This document shows positions 53,402 through 62,877 of a DNA stretch of 64,000 nucleotides, in pieces. Within the stretch, counting starts at the first letter, position 1; the number at the start of each line of letters is the position of its first letter. The translations under genes and the position numbers were made by a program. Under the pieces are notes generated by a model. That model was not told the DNA's origin, made no database searches, and saw only the letters and a program-made list of their open reading frames with translations. The DNA is taken from positions 29,749 to 93,748 of the forward strand of contig BORH01000017.1 of NCBI GenBank assembly GCA_018333075.1. The letters are read 5' to 3'. The stretch comes from Heyndrickxia sporothermodurans (GTDB lineage Bacteria > Bacillota > Bacilli > Bacillales > Bacillaceae_C).

Positions 53402-53524
53402 ATGAGAAAAATTGATATGCTCGTTCAAAGCATTTTATATAAAGGAAGGAGTATGATACAGAAGCTCCTTTTAAAACTTTATCATATGATGCATTTCTCC
53501 TATCCTTTTTGGTTGAGAAGTTAA
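53402..53524 (+). CDS. Possible small protein between the DUF3231 genes, 40 aa
   Basis: GGAGGGA at 53391-53397 precedes ATG 53402. The product starts MRKIDMLVQSILYKGRS and ends LYHMMHFSYPFWLRS; it is basic and amphipathic without a clear membrane helix. No family recognised. A strong ribosome site and an upstream palindrome support it; the short length keeps it tentative. Confidence 0.45.
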   Translation: MRKIDMLVQSILYKGRSMIQKLLLKLYHMMHFSYPFWLRS

Positions 53525-53659
53525 GTTTGTTTTTAGGAGAGCATAAATTGATGCTCTCCGCCTAAAGTTTATCCTTTGTTGAATATATTCATAAAAATAA
53601 TTAAACAATATAATAACATTAGCAATGAATGACGAAATAGTCAGGAGGATTATATATAT

Positions 53660-54664
53660 ATGTCCAAGTCAAACCATATCCCTATTACAGCTACTGAATT
53701 GGCTAATTTATGGGCTACATATCAGAATAAAACGATGTTCTTAAGATTTCTAGAATATTTCTCCAACCATACAGAATTTGGACAACCTGCCTTTCAATTA
53801 CATTATGAACGTTCTGTTGAAGAGGTAGAAAAGATAAAAACCATTTTCCAAGAGGCAGAGGTAGTGATTCCAATTGGATTTACAGAACAGGATGTAAATA
53901 AAGGAACGCCAAAGTTATATGACCATTTATTTGATATTATGTTCATCCGTTTGTTATCTCAAATAGGAATAGCCATTTATGGACTTTTTACTAGTATGTC
54001 TTATCGTAAAGATATCCGAGATTTCTTTAAACAATTAACCACCCAAGAATTAGAACTATATGATCAAATGACTGAAATCTTATTAGAAACAGGAGTCATC
54101 ACTCGCCCACCTGTTATGACAATGCCGAAGGAGATTTCATTTGTCCATGATACAAATTATATGAAGGGGTTCCATTTGTTTAAAGAAAATAGGTCTTTAA
54201 ATGTAATTGAATTATCACTTATTCAACATGCCATCGATACTAATCTTGTTGGGATGCAGTTAATGATTGGGTTTGCCCAAGTTACACATAATGAAGAAGT
54301 AAGAAAACATTTTGTAAAAGGAATGGAGTTATCTAAAAAGATTGAAACTGAACTAGGTGATATTTTGCGTCAAAGCTATATCGAGCCTCCTGCTACACAT
54401 GCTGGTAAAGCAACAGATTCGAAGATTGCTCCTTTCTCCGATAAAATGATGATGTATTGTACTAGTTTATTATCGACATTTGGATTAGGAAGTAACGCAC
54501 TTGGTGGAGCATTTAGTTTACGAAGCGATTTACCAACAAAAATGGTCAAACTTACATTAGACATATATAGCTTTGCGAAAGATGGAGGAAAATTAATGAT
54601 AGAAAATGGATGGATGGAAGAACCTCCACAAATTGAGGATCGAAATCAATTGACGAAAGAATAG
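53660..54664 (+). CDS. DUF3231 protein B
   Basis: 334 aa with the same two-half helical layout as the divergent protein A: ITATELANLWATYQNKTMFL, VIPIGFTEQDVNKGTPKLYD, SLNVIELSLIQHAIDTNLVG, FSDKMMMYCTSLLSTFGLG and LMIENGWMEEPP align with matching segments of A. They are clearly related but far from identical, so the duplication is old. AGGAGG precedes the ATG. Cytoplasmic. A spore-coat or dormancy role is likely only by family association. Confidence 0.85.
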   Translation: MSKSNHIPITATELANLWATYQNKTMFLRFLEYFSNHTEFGQPAFQLHYERSVEEVEKIKTIFQEAEVVIPIGFTEQDVNKGTPKLYDHLFDIMFIRLLSQIGIAIYGLFTSMSYRKDIRDFFKQLTTQELELYDQMTEILLETGVITRPPVMTMPKEISFVHDTNYMKGFHLFKENRSLNVIELSLIQHAIDTNLVGMQLMIGFAQVTHNEEVRKHFVKGMELSKKIETELGDILRQSYIEPPATHAGKATDSKIAPFSDKMMMYCTSLLSTFGLGSNALGGAFSLRSDLPTKMVKLTLDIYSFAKDGGKLMIENGWMEEPPQIEDRNQLTKE

Positions 54665-54732
54665 AGAAACGATATGCGGTGTAAATGAAATAAACAAAAA
54701 TAAGCCAATTCCATCAATGCTTTGTATATTAT

Positions 54733-54760
54733 CTCCGGAGAAAATTTCCGGAGTTTTTTA
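54733..54760 (+). terminator. Terminator of DUF3231 gene B
   Basis: CTCCGGA (54733-54739) / TCCGGAG (54747-54753) then TTTTTT. Confidence 0.8.
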
Positions 54761-54899
54761 TGTTTTTTCCCTCTCAATTTTACTAATGCAAAAAATCTTT
54801 GACAAGTTCAGTGAGTTGATCGCAGTTTACATTTTAATAAATATATGTTAAGTTATCCAATGAACCAATCATCCTACAAATTTTAATCGAGGTGTTATG

Positions 54900-55580
54900 A
54901 TGGAAATTTCAAAAACAAACCGCTTATCCCTTGTAGACCAAGTTGTTTCCCAAATAGAGTCATTAATTGAAAAAGGAGTATGGAAAGTGGGATGTCGCAT
55001 TCCACCTGAACTTGAGCTTATGCAACAATTTGATGTAAGCAGGAATACACTTAGAGAAGCTATAAGAGCCTTAGTACACGCTGGACTTTTGCAAACAAGA
55101 CAAGGCAGTGGTACATATGTATGTTCATCAAGCGTATTAGGTGCTGCACTTGATAAAAGAATTCAAAAGGCTAATCTCTTAGATACATTAGAAGTTCGAC
55201 ATGCTCTTGAACGTGAAGCTGCACAATTAGCTACAATCAGAAGGAGTCAGGAAGATTTAGATAGATTACTAAACTATTTAAAAGCTGCTCAGACTGCTGC
55301 AAAAAATAATGACAATAAAGCTTATGTAGAAGCCGATTTCGAATTGCATAGAGCCATTGTAGAAGCATCACATAACAGTATATTAATTGATTTATACCAG
55401 CATATGACTTCATCTTTGCAGGCTTCTATTCAAAATCTAATCGAAATTACAACTCATACTGACTTTCATATTGGAATTCATGAGAAATTAATAGAGTCAA
55501 TTATTAACCAAGATACAGAACAGGCAACCGAAGCCGTTAACGAATATATTATGCAATTTAAAGAAGTAGGAGGATTTTAA
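54900..55580 (+). CDS. GntR/FadR family regulator
   Basis: 226 aa. GAGGTG at 54889-54894 fits ATG 54900 better than ATG 54897. N-terminal wHTH: RIPPELELMQQFDVSRNTLREAIRALVHAGLLQTRQGSGTYV (in parts, about 33-75). C-terminal FCD all-helical ligand domain from about 95 (LDTLEVRHALEREAAQLA; EADFELHRAIVEASHN; HEKLIESIINQD), which holds a metal or organic acid. It is directly fused in operon (1-bp overlap) to a CynX/YycB-like transporter, which it presumably controls. Confidence 0.92.
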   Translation: MEISKTNRLSLVDQVVSQIESLIEKGVWKVGCRIPPELELMQQFDVSRNTLREAIRALVHAGLLQTRQGSGTYVCSSSVLGAALDKRIQKANLLDTLEVRHALEREAAQLATIRRSQEDLDRLLNYLKAAQTAAKNNDNKAYVEADFELHRAIVEASHNSILIDLYQHMTSSLQASIQNLIEITTHTDFHIGIHEKLIESIINQDTEQATEAVNEYIMQFKEVGGF

Positions 55581-56800
55581 TGAGTGTACAACAGGTAACT
55601 ATTCAAAATGAACAACAACAAACTGAATTAAATTCTAAATCAAAAGTAATTTTATTAATTATTGGTATTATTTGTATTGGTGCAAACCTAAGAGCACCTT
55701 TAACATCGGTCGGTCCATTGGTTTCTTCTATTCGAGATAGCTTAGGAATTTCAAATACAATAGCAGGTACATTAACAACTTTACCATTACTTGCATTTGC
55801 TATTCTCTCACCCTTTGCACCAAAATTATCTAGAAAATTTGGTATGGAAAGTGTCCTATTCCTTTCTTTAATCTCAATTACAATCGGCATTATGCTAAGA
55901 TATTTCCAAGGTGTAGGAGCCTTATTTACTGGAACCATTTTAATTGGTATAGGGATTGCTTTCTGTAATGTACTTTTACCAAGTGTTATTAAACAGAAAT
56001 TCCCACAAAGTGTTGGCTTGATGACAGGAGTATATGCTGTTTCTATGAATCTATGTGCTGCAGTTGCCTCAGGGTTAAGCGTCCCGATGTCACTAAAATT
56101 TGGCTGGCATGGATCATTAAGTTATTGGGCCATTTTTTCTATTATTAGTCTATTATTATGGGTTCCTCAAATGAGATTTAGGCAAAAAGAAGAAAAGGCT
56201 AAAACGACTGGTAAACAATCAGTTAATCTATGGAAATCAGGTTTAGCTTGGAAAGTTACCTTCTTTATGGGATTACAATCATTAATATTTTACACAATTG
56301 TTGCGTGGCTTCCTGAAATTTTAAGACAACAAGGCGTTAGTTCTAATTCATCTGGCTGGATGCTGTCATTAATGCAGTTTGCACTTATTCCATTTACATT
56401 TATTGTCCCCATTATAGCTGGGCGTATGAAAAATCAAATATTGTTAGTCATCATTACCGCACTATTATTTATCAGTGGAATGTTTGGTATTTTATATGGG
56501 AATATAGCTCTTATTCCAGTATGGGTTAGTTTAGTCGGAGTTGGAGGGGGCTTTGCTTTTAGCCTTGCCATGATGTTCTTTAGTCTCCGCACTGAAAATA
56601 CTCAGCAGGCAGCAGAGCTATCAGGGATGGCTCAATCCTTTGGTTATTTATTAGCTGCTATTGGACCAGCTTTATTTGGAATACTCCATGATCTTACACA
56701 TAGCTGGACCATGCCATTATGGATGCTCATCATTGTATCCTTTTTTATTCTTGTTTCTGGTCTTGGTGCAGGGAAAAAAGGATATGTCACTTCTAAATAA
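55580..56800 (+). CDS. MFS transporter, CynX/NimT (YycB-like) family
   Basis: 406 aa with 12 helices. IICIGANLRAPLTSVGPLV near residue 35 and the following loop PFAPKLSRKFGMESVLF are signature segments of the cyanate/nitroimidazole (CynX/NimT/YycB) branch; MTGVYAVSMNLCAAVASGLSVP is also typical. The ATG shares its A with the regulator stop (TAATG). The likely cargo is a small anion or drug; not determinable here. Confidence 0.9.
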   Translation: MSVQQVTIQNEQQQTELNSKSKVILLIIGIICIGANLRAPLTSVGPLVSSIRDSLGISNTIAGTLTTLPLLAFAILSPFAPKLSRKFGMESVLFLSLISITIGIMLRYFQGVGALFTGTILIGIGIAFCNVLLPSVIKQKFPQSVGLMTGVYAVSMNLCAAVASGLSVPMSLKFGWHGSLSYWAIFSIISLLLWVPQMRFRQKEEKAKTTGKQSVNLWKSGLAWKVTFFMGLQSLIFYTIVAWLPEILRQQGVSSNSSGWMLSLMQFALIPFTFIVPIIAGRMKNQILLVIITALLFISGMFGILYGNIALIPVWVSLVGVGGGFAFSLAMMFFSLRTENTQQAAELSGMAQSFGYLLAAIGPALFGILHDLTHSWTMPLWMLIIVSFFILVSGLGAGKKGYVTSK

Positions 56801-56804
56801 GGAA

Positions 56805-56847
56805 ATGATAAAAAAGTTGGTACCTAATCGGCCAACTTTTTTATCAT
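56805..56847. terminator. Bidirectional terminator
   Basis: Perfect 16-bp stem ATGATAAAAAAGTTGG / CCAACTTTTTTATCAT between convergent genes. Confidence 0.88.
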
Positions 56848-57168
56848 TTAGAACAAATAGCGCATGAGCATCATGCAAATAACTCCTGTAATGACTGTTC
56901 CTAATAAGCTTCTTGTAAAAATAGCTACTAAAAATACTGGTAATGCCACCAATAGATTTAAGCTATTTTCATAGAATGATAATTTACCATCTGATAATAA
57001 TAAAGATTGTGCTAATAGAGCTGCCATTACAGCAACTGGCACATGCTTTAACCAGCGTATAGCCCAATTTGGTAATTGAATACGACTTAACACCATTAAC
57101 GGAAGGACCCTTGGAATAAATGTGACAAGTGCTGAACCAACAATTATTAATAGAATGGTATATTTCAT
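56848..57168 (-). CDS. azlD: AzlD family branched-chain amino-acid exporter subunit
   Basis: 106 aa, about four helices. ATG 57168 overlaps the azlC stop (ATGA). FIPRVLPLMVLSRIQLPNWAIRWLKHVPVAVMAALL (in parts, about 18-55) is the AzlD signature. It is the small partner of AzlC; together they export branched-chain amino acids and toxic analogues such as azaleucine. Confidence 0.92.
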   Translation of the reverse strand: MKYTILLIIVGSALVTFIPRVLPLMVLSRIQLPNWAIRWLKHVPVAVMAALLAQSLLLSDGKLSFYENSLNLLVALPVFLVAIFTRSLLGTVITGVICMMLMRYLF

Positions 57169-57908
57169 TTCCACTTTTCAATCACCATCCCAATGGTTGC
57201 ACCTAAAATAGTTGCAACAATAATCCCTACACTCGCTGAAAGGAAAAAACTAACGGCAACAACAATGACAATCGCACTAATTCCAACCATTATATCTACA
57301 AAGTATTTTTTCTGACTTAAAATTTGTAGAACAAGAAGTCCTATAAACATAGCTGGGAGAGCATAATCAAGCCCAAAGCTTTCCGGATTCGGTATCCATT
57401 TCCCAAAGAATCCACCTGCAATATTTGCTACGATCCAATTTAGATAGGCTGTAATATTCAAGCCTATCATCCATTTATAATTAGCAAGTTTTTTAGTAGA
57501 TAACTGATTGATTGCAACTCCAAATGTTTCATCCGTTAATAATGATCCAACAAACATATTCTTCCACGGTGATAGATGGCGAAAATACGGAGATAGTGCG
57601 GCGCTCATTAGAAAATGGCGAAGATTAACAAAAAATATAGTGAATATAATGGCTGAAGCTGGATTACTCGCAGCGATCATTCCAGCAGCAATAAATTGTG
57701 CTGACCCAGCATATACGAGAATACTTAGAAGAGCGATCTCAATAATACTTAACCCTGCCGTCTTTTCAACAACACCTGCTGCAAATCCAATACTTAGGTA
57801 ACCAAGCAATGTTGGAACACAATCTTTTACACCTTTCCAAAAACCTTCAGTATCCTTCTCATATGATTTTGCATGGACATTAAGAGTTTCCTGTCTCACA
57901 TCTCCCAC
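57165..57908 (-). CDS. azlC: AzlC family branched-chain amino-acid exporter
   Basis: Up to 247 aa with 6-8 helices. LLGYLSIGFAAGVVEKTAGLS, YAGSAQFIAAGMIAA and NLRHFLMSAALSPYFRHL are the conserved AzlC segments, and LLTDETFGVA follows. The start is GTG: 57908 or an in-frame GTG at 57899; both lie close to the same GGGTGGGAG, so the exact start is open. First gene of the azlCD pair; no Lrp-type azlB regulator is adjacent. Confidence 0.92.
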   Translation of the reverse strand: MGDVRQETLNVHAKSYEKDTEGFWKGVKDCVPTLLGYLSIGFAAGVVEKTAGLSIIEIALLSILVYAGSAQFIAAGMIAASNPASAIIFTIFFVNLRHFLMSAALSPYFRHLSPWKNMFVGSLLTDETFGVAINQLSTKKLANYKWMIGLNITAYLNWIVANIAGGFFGKWIPNPESFGLDYALPAMFIGLLVLQILSQKKYFVDIMVGISAIVIVVAVSFFLSASVGIIVATILGATIGMVIEKWK

Positions 57909-58032
57909 CCTTTAGTGTATTATAATAATCTATGCCATTATTTTTTCTTCCTAATATAACAAATACTTAATCTATTTAACAAGCTATTTTTCAATTTAAT
58001 AGAGATGAGTAAAAACTATCGCGCATCGTTCA

Positions 58033-59223
58033 TTATGTATGAGTCTCAACCTCATCCCAACAATTATCTGCTTCAATAAGCCAACTAAGTGCGTAGTGCC
58101 TCTCTTGAACAACCCCTGCATCTAGCCCAGCAGGTGTATCTCTATGTTGAATACGTGCATCGACACATGCCCAGTTATAACGTAAAGTGAGATCAAATGC
58201 ATCAAGTACCTCCTCTTTTGATCGAGGATTACTATGCTGAACAAGATCTTCTAAGCTATCATATTTAATAAGTAACTGAGATATTCGTGGAACATCACAA
58301 ATACGATCAGGATAAGATAGCTCTTCAATGTGACCGAGTGCCCACAATAAGACCTCACAGCATTCGTATCTCCAAACGAATTGAATACATTCCTGTTCAT
58401 CTGCTTCCTTATTTTCAATATAGCCTCTTTCTTTAGGAGATACCCATTCTCGTATCTGATAAATTCCATCCACTTTATCTAAATAGGACAATGCCTCTTC
58501 TCTACTTCCATCTGAAGATAATCTCACTTCCGAATACAAAGAAACGGCAAACAAAGCTGTTAATCTCTGTGCAATTGATAATACATCCTTTAATTTTGCA
58601 TCAATTTCCAATACTTGGGCTCTCAGCTGTAAAATGTATGGAATATTCTTTTTTTTCAATATTGTAATGGAACGATCTGCTCTGTCACGATCTATATCCT
58701 GCTCCCCTCCTTGACCTTTCTCAAGGATATCTGCATTCACAATCGGAATTAGTTTTTTCAATTCACTCTCTCCATTTACTGAGAATACAAGCCTTCCCTC
58801 TCCATCAATGAGTTGCATACTTGGGTAAAGTAAAAAACCATTTAATTCTTTTGCAACGGAATAAATCGTATTGATGATAGCATTTGTTAGATGCTGATCA
58901 TTATCGAATTGGAGTTGAATACCTACTATACAATTAAAATGTAAAATTTGTTGAATCACACTTTGCTGAAGATCTTCTCGATCTGTTTTCACTTGTGAAA
59001 AATACGAAGCCATCCCCTTAATTTGTTGATTTATTTCTTCAGGATTTGCTTTATAATCAACTTGATGGATATCCAACTCTATTCGATCTTTCGTTATGAT
59101 GGTTAAATGATTCTTCATCTCAATTAATGATTCAGCAATATGCTCGAACTTACTCCGAAAGCCTTGAAAAACTCGATTGGGGTTACCGATCCCAGTATAT
59201 AAAGTCATAACTGCCTTTTTCAT
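58033..59223 (-). CDS. DUF4272 protein
   Basis: 396 aa, soluble, no signal peptide. The N-terminal 190 residues are a mixed alpha/beta region; the C-terminal half is the DUF4272 domain, with a segment ending WRYECCEVLLWALG near 300, SRISQLLI-like DVPRISQLLIKYD and the ending RHYALSWLIEADNCWDEVET. AGGAGGG precedes the ATG. DUF4272 has no established function; such proteins often appear alone or near polymorphic-toxin immunity genes, but no toxin is nearby. Confidence 0.82.
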   Translation of the reverse strand: MKKAVMTLYTGIGNPNRVFQGFRSKFEHIAESLIEMKNHLTIITKDRIELDIHQVDYKANPEEINQQIKGMASYFSQVKTDREDLQQSVIQQILHFNCIVGIQLQFDNDQHLTNAIINTIYSVAKELNGFLLYPSMQLIDGEGRLVFSVNGESELKKLIPIVNADILEKGQGGEQDIDRDRADRSITILKKKNIPYILQLRAQVLEIDAKLKDVLSIAQRLTALFAVSLYSEVRLSSDGSREEALSYLDKVDGIYQIREWVSPKERGYIENKEADEQECIQFVWRYECCEVLLWALGHIEELSYPDRICDVPRISQLLIKYDSLEDLVQHSNPRSKEEVLDAFDLTLRYNWACVDARIQHRDTPAGLDAGVVQERHYALSWLIEADNCWDEVETHT

Positions 59224-59349
59224 ATTTTCCCTCCTACTACCATCTTCTCTTCCTATCAGTTGCTAATATTACAAATTATTTACTCTAATCATACCTCACG
59301 AAAATAAGAAAAAGCTTCAAGAAAATAAATTTTTAAATACCCATCCATG

Positions 59350-59387
59350 AAAAAAGCACAATGGAAGTGATTCCATTATGCCTTTTT
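59350..59387 (-). terminator. Terminator of the AGCS symporter gene
   Basis: AAAAAGCACAATGGAA / TTCCATTATGCCTTTTT with one mismatch; T tract on the minus strand. Confidence 0.82.
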
Positions 59388-59452
59388 AAACCTAAATATC
59401 ATTTACTGTATATATAAAAGTTAAATATATAGCATCATCTTTAAAAAGTCCC

Positions 59453-60829
59453 TTAAGAATCCAACGTAGCATTTCCGGCAGAGCCTTTCATTCTTTCCTT
59501 TCTTCGAACATCTTTAAATATTTTCGTTTCTGAAACAATGACATTTGAAAGGAGAAGTAATCCGATTAAATTCGGAATTGCCATCAGTGCGTTAAATACA
59601 TCAGAAATACCCCAAACAATATTAAGGCTAGTCACAGACCCTAATAGAACTGCAGCAGTAAAAATAACTCGATAGACAATTACTGAACGATCACCGAATA
59701 GGTAACTGACACATTTTTCTCCATAATAGGACCAGCCGATTACGGTTGAATAGGCGAAGAAGATTAAGCCAAATGTAACAATGTAGCCTCCAACATGAGG
59801 TAAGAATCCATTAAACGCTTCAACAGTGAGTGATGAACTTTTATTAGGATCAGCTCCGATCCACATGTCACTCATGACAAGTGTTAAGCCAGTAATCGTG
59901 CACACAACGATTGTATCAAGAAATGTACCGGTCATAGAAACAAGCGCCTGTCTTCCAGGATAATCGGTTTTTGCCGCTGCAGCTGCAATAGGAGCTGATC
60001 CTAGACCCGCTTCATTAGAAAATACTCCTCTTGCTACCCCATAGCGTACAGCTGTACCCAGGACACCCCCTCCAACAGATTCGGCTGTAAATGCTTCACC
60101 GAATATTAAGCTAAATGCGTGAGGAATTTCCGTAATATTCATAAGAATAATAATTAATCCACCAAGTACATAAAAAACTGCCATAAATGGCACAATGACA
60201 CCGGCTACATTACCAATGCTTTTAATACCACCAAGAATAACCAATCCTGTGAGAATAGCAAGAATACTACCCGTAATCCAAGGATTAACTCCAAAGGTTC
60301 CTTTTAATGCCTCAGCAACTGAATTAGATTGAACCATGTTTCCAATTCCAAAAGAGGCAATTGCACCAAAAATAGCAAAGAGAACTGCGAGCCATTTCCA
60401 GCCAAGACCGCGCTCGATGTAATACATTGGACCGCCAGACATCTCCCCCTTACTATTTTTCACTCGGAATTTGACAGAAAGAATGGCTTCACCATACTTG
60501 GTAGCCATTCCGAATATGGCTGTAACCCACATCCAAAAAACAGCACCTGGTCCCCCCGCAATAACCGCTGTAGAAACACCCGCAATATTCCCTGTTCCAA
60601 TTGTAGCTGCTAGCGCTGTCATTAAAGATTGGAAGTGAGAAATATCACCCGAAGATTTCTTGTCTTGATGACGTGTAAAAGCAAGTTTTAATGCATAAGG
60701 TAAACTTGAAAATTGCATAAAGCCAAGACGAAGTGATAAAAAAATACCTGTTCCAACCAAAAGAATAAGCATAGCTGGACCCCAAACAAGATCACTTGCT
60801 TTACTAATAAAATCCTCTAACCCTTTCAC
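59453..60829 (-). CDS. AGCS family Na+:alanine (amino-acid) symporter
   Basis: 458 aa, about 11 helices. ALAATIGTGNIAGVSTAVIAGGPGAVFWMWVTAIFGM near residue 75 and MSGGPMYYIERGLG near 130 are diagnostic; GVARGVFSNEAGLGSAPIAAAAA follows near 265. It imports alanine, glycine or glutamine with sodium. GTG start with GGGGGATTTT upstream. B. subtilis relatives are AlsT and YrbD; the preferred amino acid is unknown here. Confidence 0.94.
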   Translation of the reverse strand: MKGLEDFISKASDLVWGPAMLILLVGTGIFLSLRLGFMQFSSLPYALKLAFTRHQDKKSSGDISHFQSLMTALAATIGTGNIAGVSTAVIAGGPGAVFWMWVTAIFGMATKYGEAILSVKFRVKNSKGEMSGGPMYYIERGLGWKWLAVLFAIFGAIASFGIGNMVQSNSVAEALKGTFGVNPWITGSILAILTGLVILGGIKSIGNVAGVIVPFMAVFYVLGGLIIILMNITEIPHAFSLIFGEAFTAESVGGGVLGTAVRYGVARGVFSNEAGLGSAPIAAAAAKTDYPGRQALVSMTGTFLDTIVVCTITGLTLVMSDMWIGADPNKSSSLTVEAFNGFLPHVGGYIVTFGLIFFAYSTVIGWSYYGEKCVSYLFGDRSVIVYRVIFTAAVLLGSVTSLNIVWGISDVFNALMAIPNLIGLLLLSNVIVSETKIFKDVRRKERMKGSAGNATLDS

Positions 60830-61177
60830 AAAATCCCCCTCATTTTCTGAAATATTTAAATACTCTTTAAATATTCAACTCAAATGAAAAAAATCCTGCA
60901 AAATTTCTTGGAAATTGTAATTTATTTGGTGCTAGTCTCTTACTACAAATATACTTCATTTGTGCAAAGTTAATAACATTTGTATCAATACAAATCCTAA
61001 AATAAAATAACTTGAAACCTAAAAGAATAGTGTAATGAAATTAATAACAATGGAATCTATGTTTTTATAGAGAGTTTTATTAGAAAATGGCAATTTTTTA
61101 TAACAGAATTCATTCTCGTTATATATTATTTAAAATAGAACAGAAAATTTATCAGCATAATAAAATTATTCTAGGCA
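60830..61177. other. Intergenic region, 5' sides of the AGCS and ArsR genes
   Basis: AT-rich and without a supported gene. It holds an inverted repeat ACAAAT-ATACTTC-ATTTGT at 60945-60963 near where the AGCS promoter should lie. The reading frame open from 61087 toward the ArsR gene has no ribosome site and lies upstream of that gene's promoter. Confidence 0.5.
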
Positions 61178-61206
61178 TTGACAATTTATTTGTTTATTTT
61201 TACAAT
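61178..61206 (+). promoter_or_regulatory. Sigma-A promoter of the ArsR-family gene
   Basis: TTGACA (61178-61183), 17-bp spacer, TACAAT (61201-61206). The predicted transcription start falls at or within a base or two of the ATG at 61213, so the mRNA would be leaderless. Confidence 0.7.
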
Positions 61207-61212
61207 AGTTTT

Positions 61213-61500
61213 ATGACTTTAGAACAAATGAGTGATAACCAAAGGATCAAAATTTTTAATGCCTTAGCAGATGAAAAAAGAATTAACATCATCCGTATGT
61301 TATCTCATCATGAAAATCGCCCACGTTGCTCGGATATTGGAAGGAGGTTAGAAATAAGCAAATCAAATGGTTCTTACCATTTGAAAATTTTAGCCGAAGC
61401 AAATCTGGTGCATATCGAAAGAGAAGGGGTAACGAAATATGTTTCTTTAAATAAAGAGACTTTTAAACAATATTTACCCGGATTTTTGGCTACGTTATAA
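61213..61500 (+). CDS. ArsR family regulator, probably from a leaderless mRNA
   Basis: 95 aa winged-helix protein: FNALADEKRINIIRMLSHHE, CSDIGRRLEISKSNGSYHLKIL and the wing AEANLVHIEREGVTKYVSL. No metal-binding CxC or DxH motif is seen, so it does not look like a classic arsenic or zinc sensor. No ribosome site precedes ATG 61213 or the in-frame ATG 61228; the promoter's -10 lies 6 bp before the first. The MFS exporter 63 bp downstream is its likely target. Confidence 0.85.
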   Translation: MTLEQMSDNQRIKIFNALADEKRINIIRMLSHHENRPRCSDIGRRLEISKSNGSYHLKILAEANLVHIEREGVTKYVSLNKETFKQYLPGFLATL

Positions 61501-61563
61501 AGTAGTCTATTTTTCTCACTGATAGTTCTAAAGTTTTATGACTATGAAATTAAGGTGATTTAT

Positions 61564-62877
61564 ATGAAAAACAAGATGAATAAGCTTATAGCAACATTAT
61601 GTTTAATCGTATTGGCAGGTGTAATGAATTCAATATTATTTAACGTAACACTGGAAGACATGGCTAAAGACTTGAATGTTACAAGTTCTGCTATAAGTTG
61701 GATAGTTATTTCTTACACTTTGGTCATAACATTTGGATCGGTAACATACAGCAAGCTAGCTTCTTATTTCCAAATTAAAAATCTATTGATATTTGGAGTG
61801 ATAATGTTTACTTTAGGTTCTTTAATAGGCTATTTCTTTAGTAGTTATATTTGGGTATTGTCAGCTCGTGTTATCCAAGCAATAGGTGGTAGCTCGTTTA
61901 TTGCTCTTTCCATGATTACAGCCAATCAATTTATTCCAGTATCTATGCGTAATTTTGCCCTTGCCTTGATAGGAGGGTGTTTATCACTTGGTTCTGGCTT
62001 AGGATTCTTAGTTGGTGGGATACTTACTTTAACATGGGGGTGGCACTCTTTATTTTTATTAACAAGTCTGACGTTACTAACGGTATTGGGTATATACACT
62101 CTACTTCCCTCCGGATATGCCAGCAAAGAAAGGATAACAGAGCCTTTTGATATTCTAGGTTTGTTTTATTTAGTCATATTTGTCACATCATTCATCTTAG
62201 GTGTAAAACTGAATAGCTTTCTACTTTTTCTAAGTATAATTTCTTTATTCTTATTAGGTTTGCATAGTAAAAAGAAAAGAATAGTTTTATTTATTGATCC
62301 TTCAGTTTTGAAATATTTTTCTTTTAATAAATTACTCTTGATTAGCTTTATTAATAATGCTGCCATGGTTGCTATTTTATTTTTATATCCTTCATTGATG
62401 AATAGAGCATTCCATTTATCATCTGTACGGATAGGTTTTATCATTTGTATGGGTTCTATAATTTCATTTTTAATCAGCTTAATGATAAGAAAATTAGCTC
62501 ATTCTATGAGCAATGAAAAGTTAATGTTTATATCCATAATGATTCAATTGATTAGTTTTTGTATCCTCTCATTTTTTGGCACAACTTCCATTATAATGGC
62601 AATTTTAGGTCTTTTTTTGATTTATTCATGCTATAGCACATTAACTGTGATTATAAACCAAGAAATACCACATCATGTAGAACAAGACAAAGCTTCAATG
62701 GGGTTGGGAATATACAATCTTATAAATTTTTTAGGAATGTCTTTTGGACCGACTATGTCAAGTAGGATATTAGGTATCAATACCAATTTTACCTTTGTAC
62801 TTCAAAGTTTCACTGTTTTATTAATGGTATCGTTACTATTAATGCTAGTTGGTAGAAGGAAAGTCAACACTCCATAA
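61564..62877 (+). CDS. MFS drug exporter, TetL/QacA-like (DHA2)
   Basis: 437 aa. AAGGTG supports ATG 61564 rather than GTG 61555. About 13-14 helices; MNSILFNVTLEDMAKDLNVTSSAISWIVISYTL near residue 22, RVIQAIGGSSFIALSMITAN and GGCLSLGSGLGFLVGGIL (helix 5 motif C, G-rich, typical of antiporters) place it in the 14-helix efflux group with TetA(L)/TetA(K). It would extrude a drug in exchange for protons. The ArsR regulator lies upstream. Confidence 0.9.
   Translation: MKNKMNKLIATLCLIVLAGVMNSILFNVTLEDMAKDLNVTSSAISWIVISYTLVITFGSVTYSKLASYFQIKNLLIFGVIMFTLGSLIGYFFSSYIWVLSARVIQAIGGSSFIALSMITANQFIPVSMRNFALALIGGCLSLGSGLGFLVGGILTLTWGWHSLFLLTSLTLLTVLGIYTLLPSGYASKERITEPFDILGLFYLVIFVTSFILGVKLNSFLLFLSIISLFLLGLHSKKKRIVLFIDPSVLKYFSFNKLLLISFINNAAMVAILFLYPSLMNRAFHLSSVRIGFIICMGSIISFLISLMIRKLAHSMSNEKLMFISIMIQLISFCILSFFGTTSIIMAILGLFLIYSCYSTLTVIINQEIPHHVEQDKASMGLGIYNLINFLGMSFGPTMSSRILGINTNFTFVLQSFTVLLMVSLLLMLVGRRKVNTP

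Noticed and set aside
61087-61212. N-terminal extension of the ArsR-family protein
   Set aside because: It contains the gene's own promoter and adds sequence not seen in this family.
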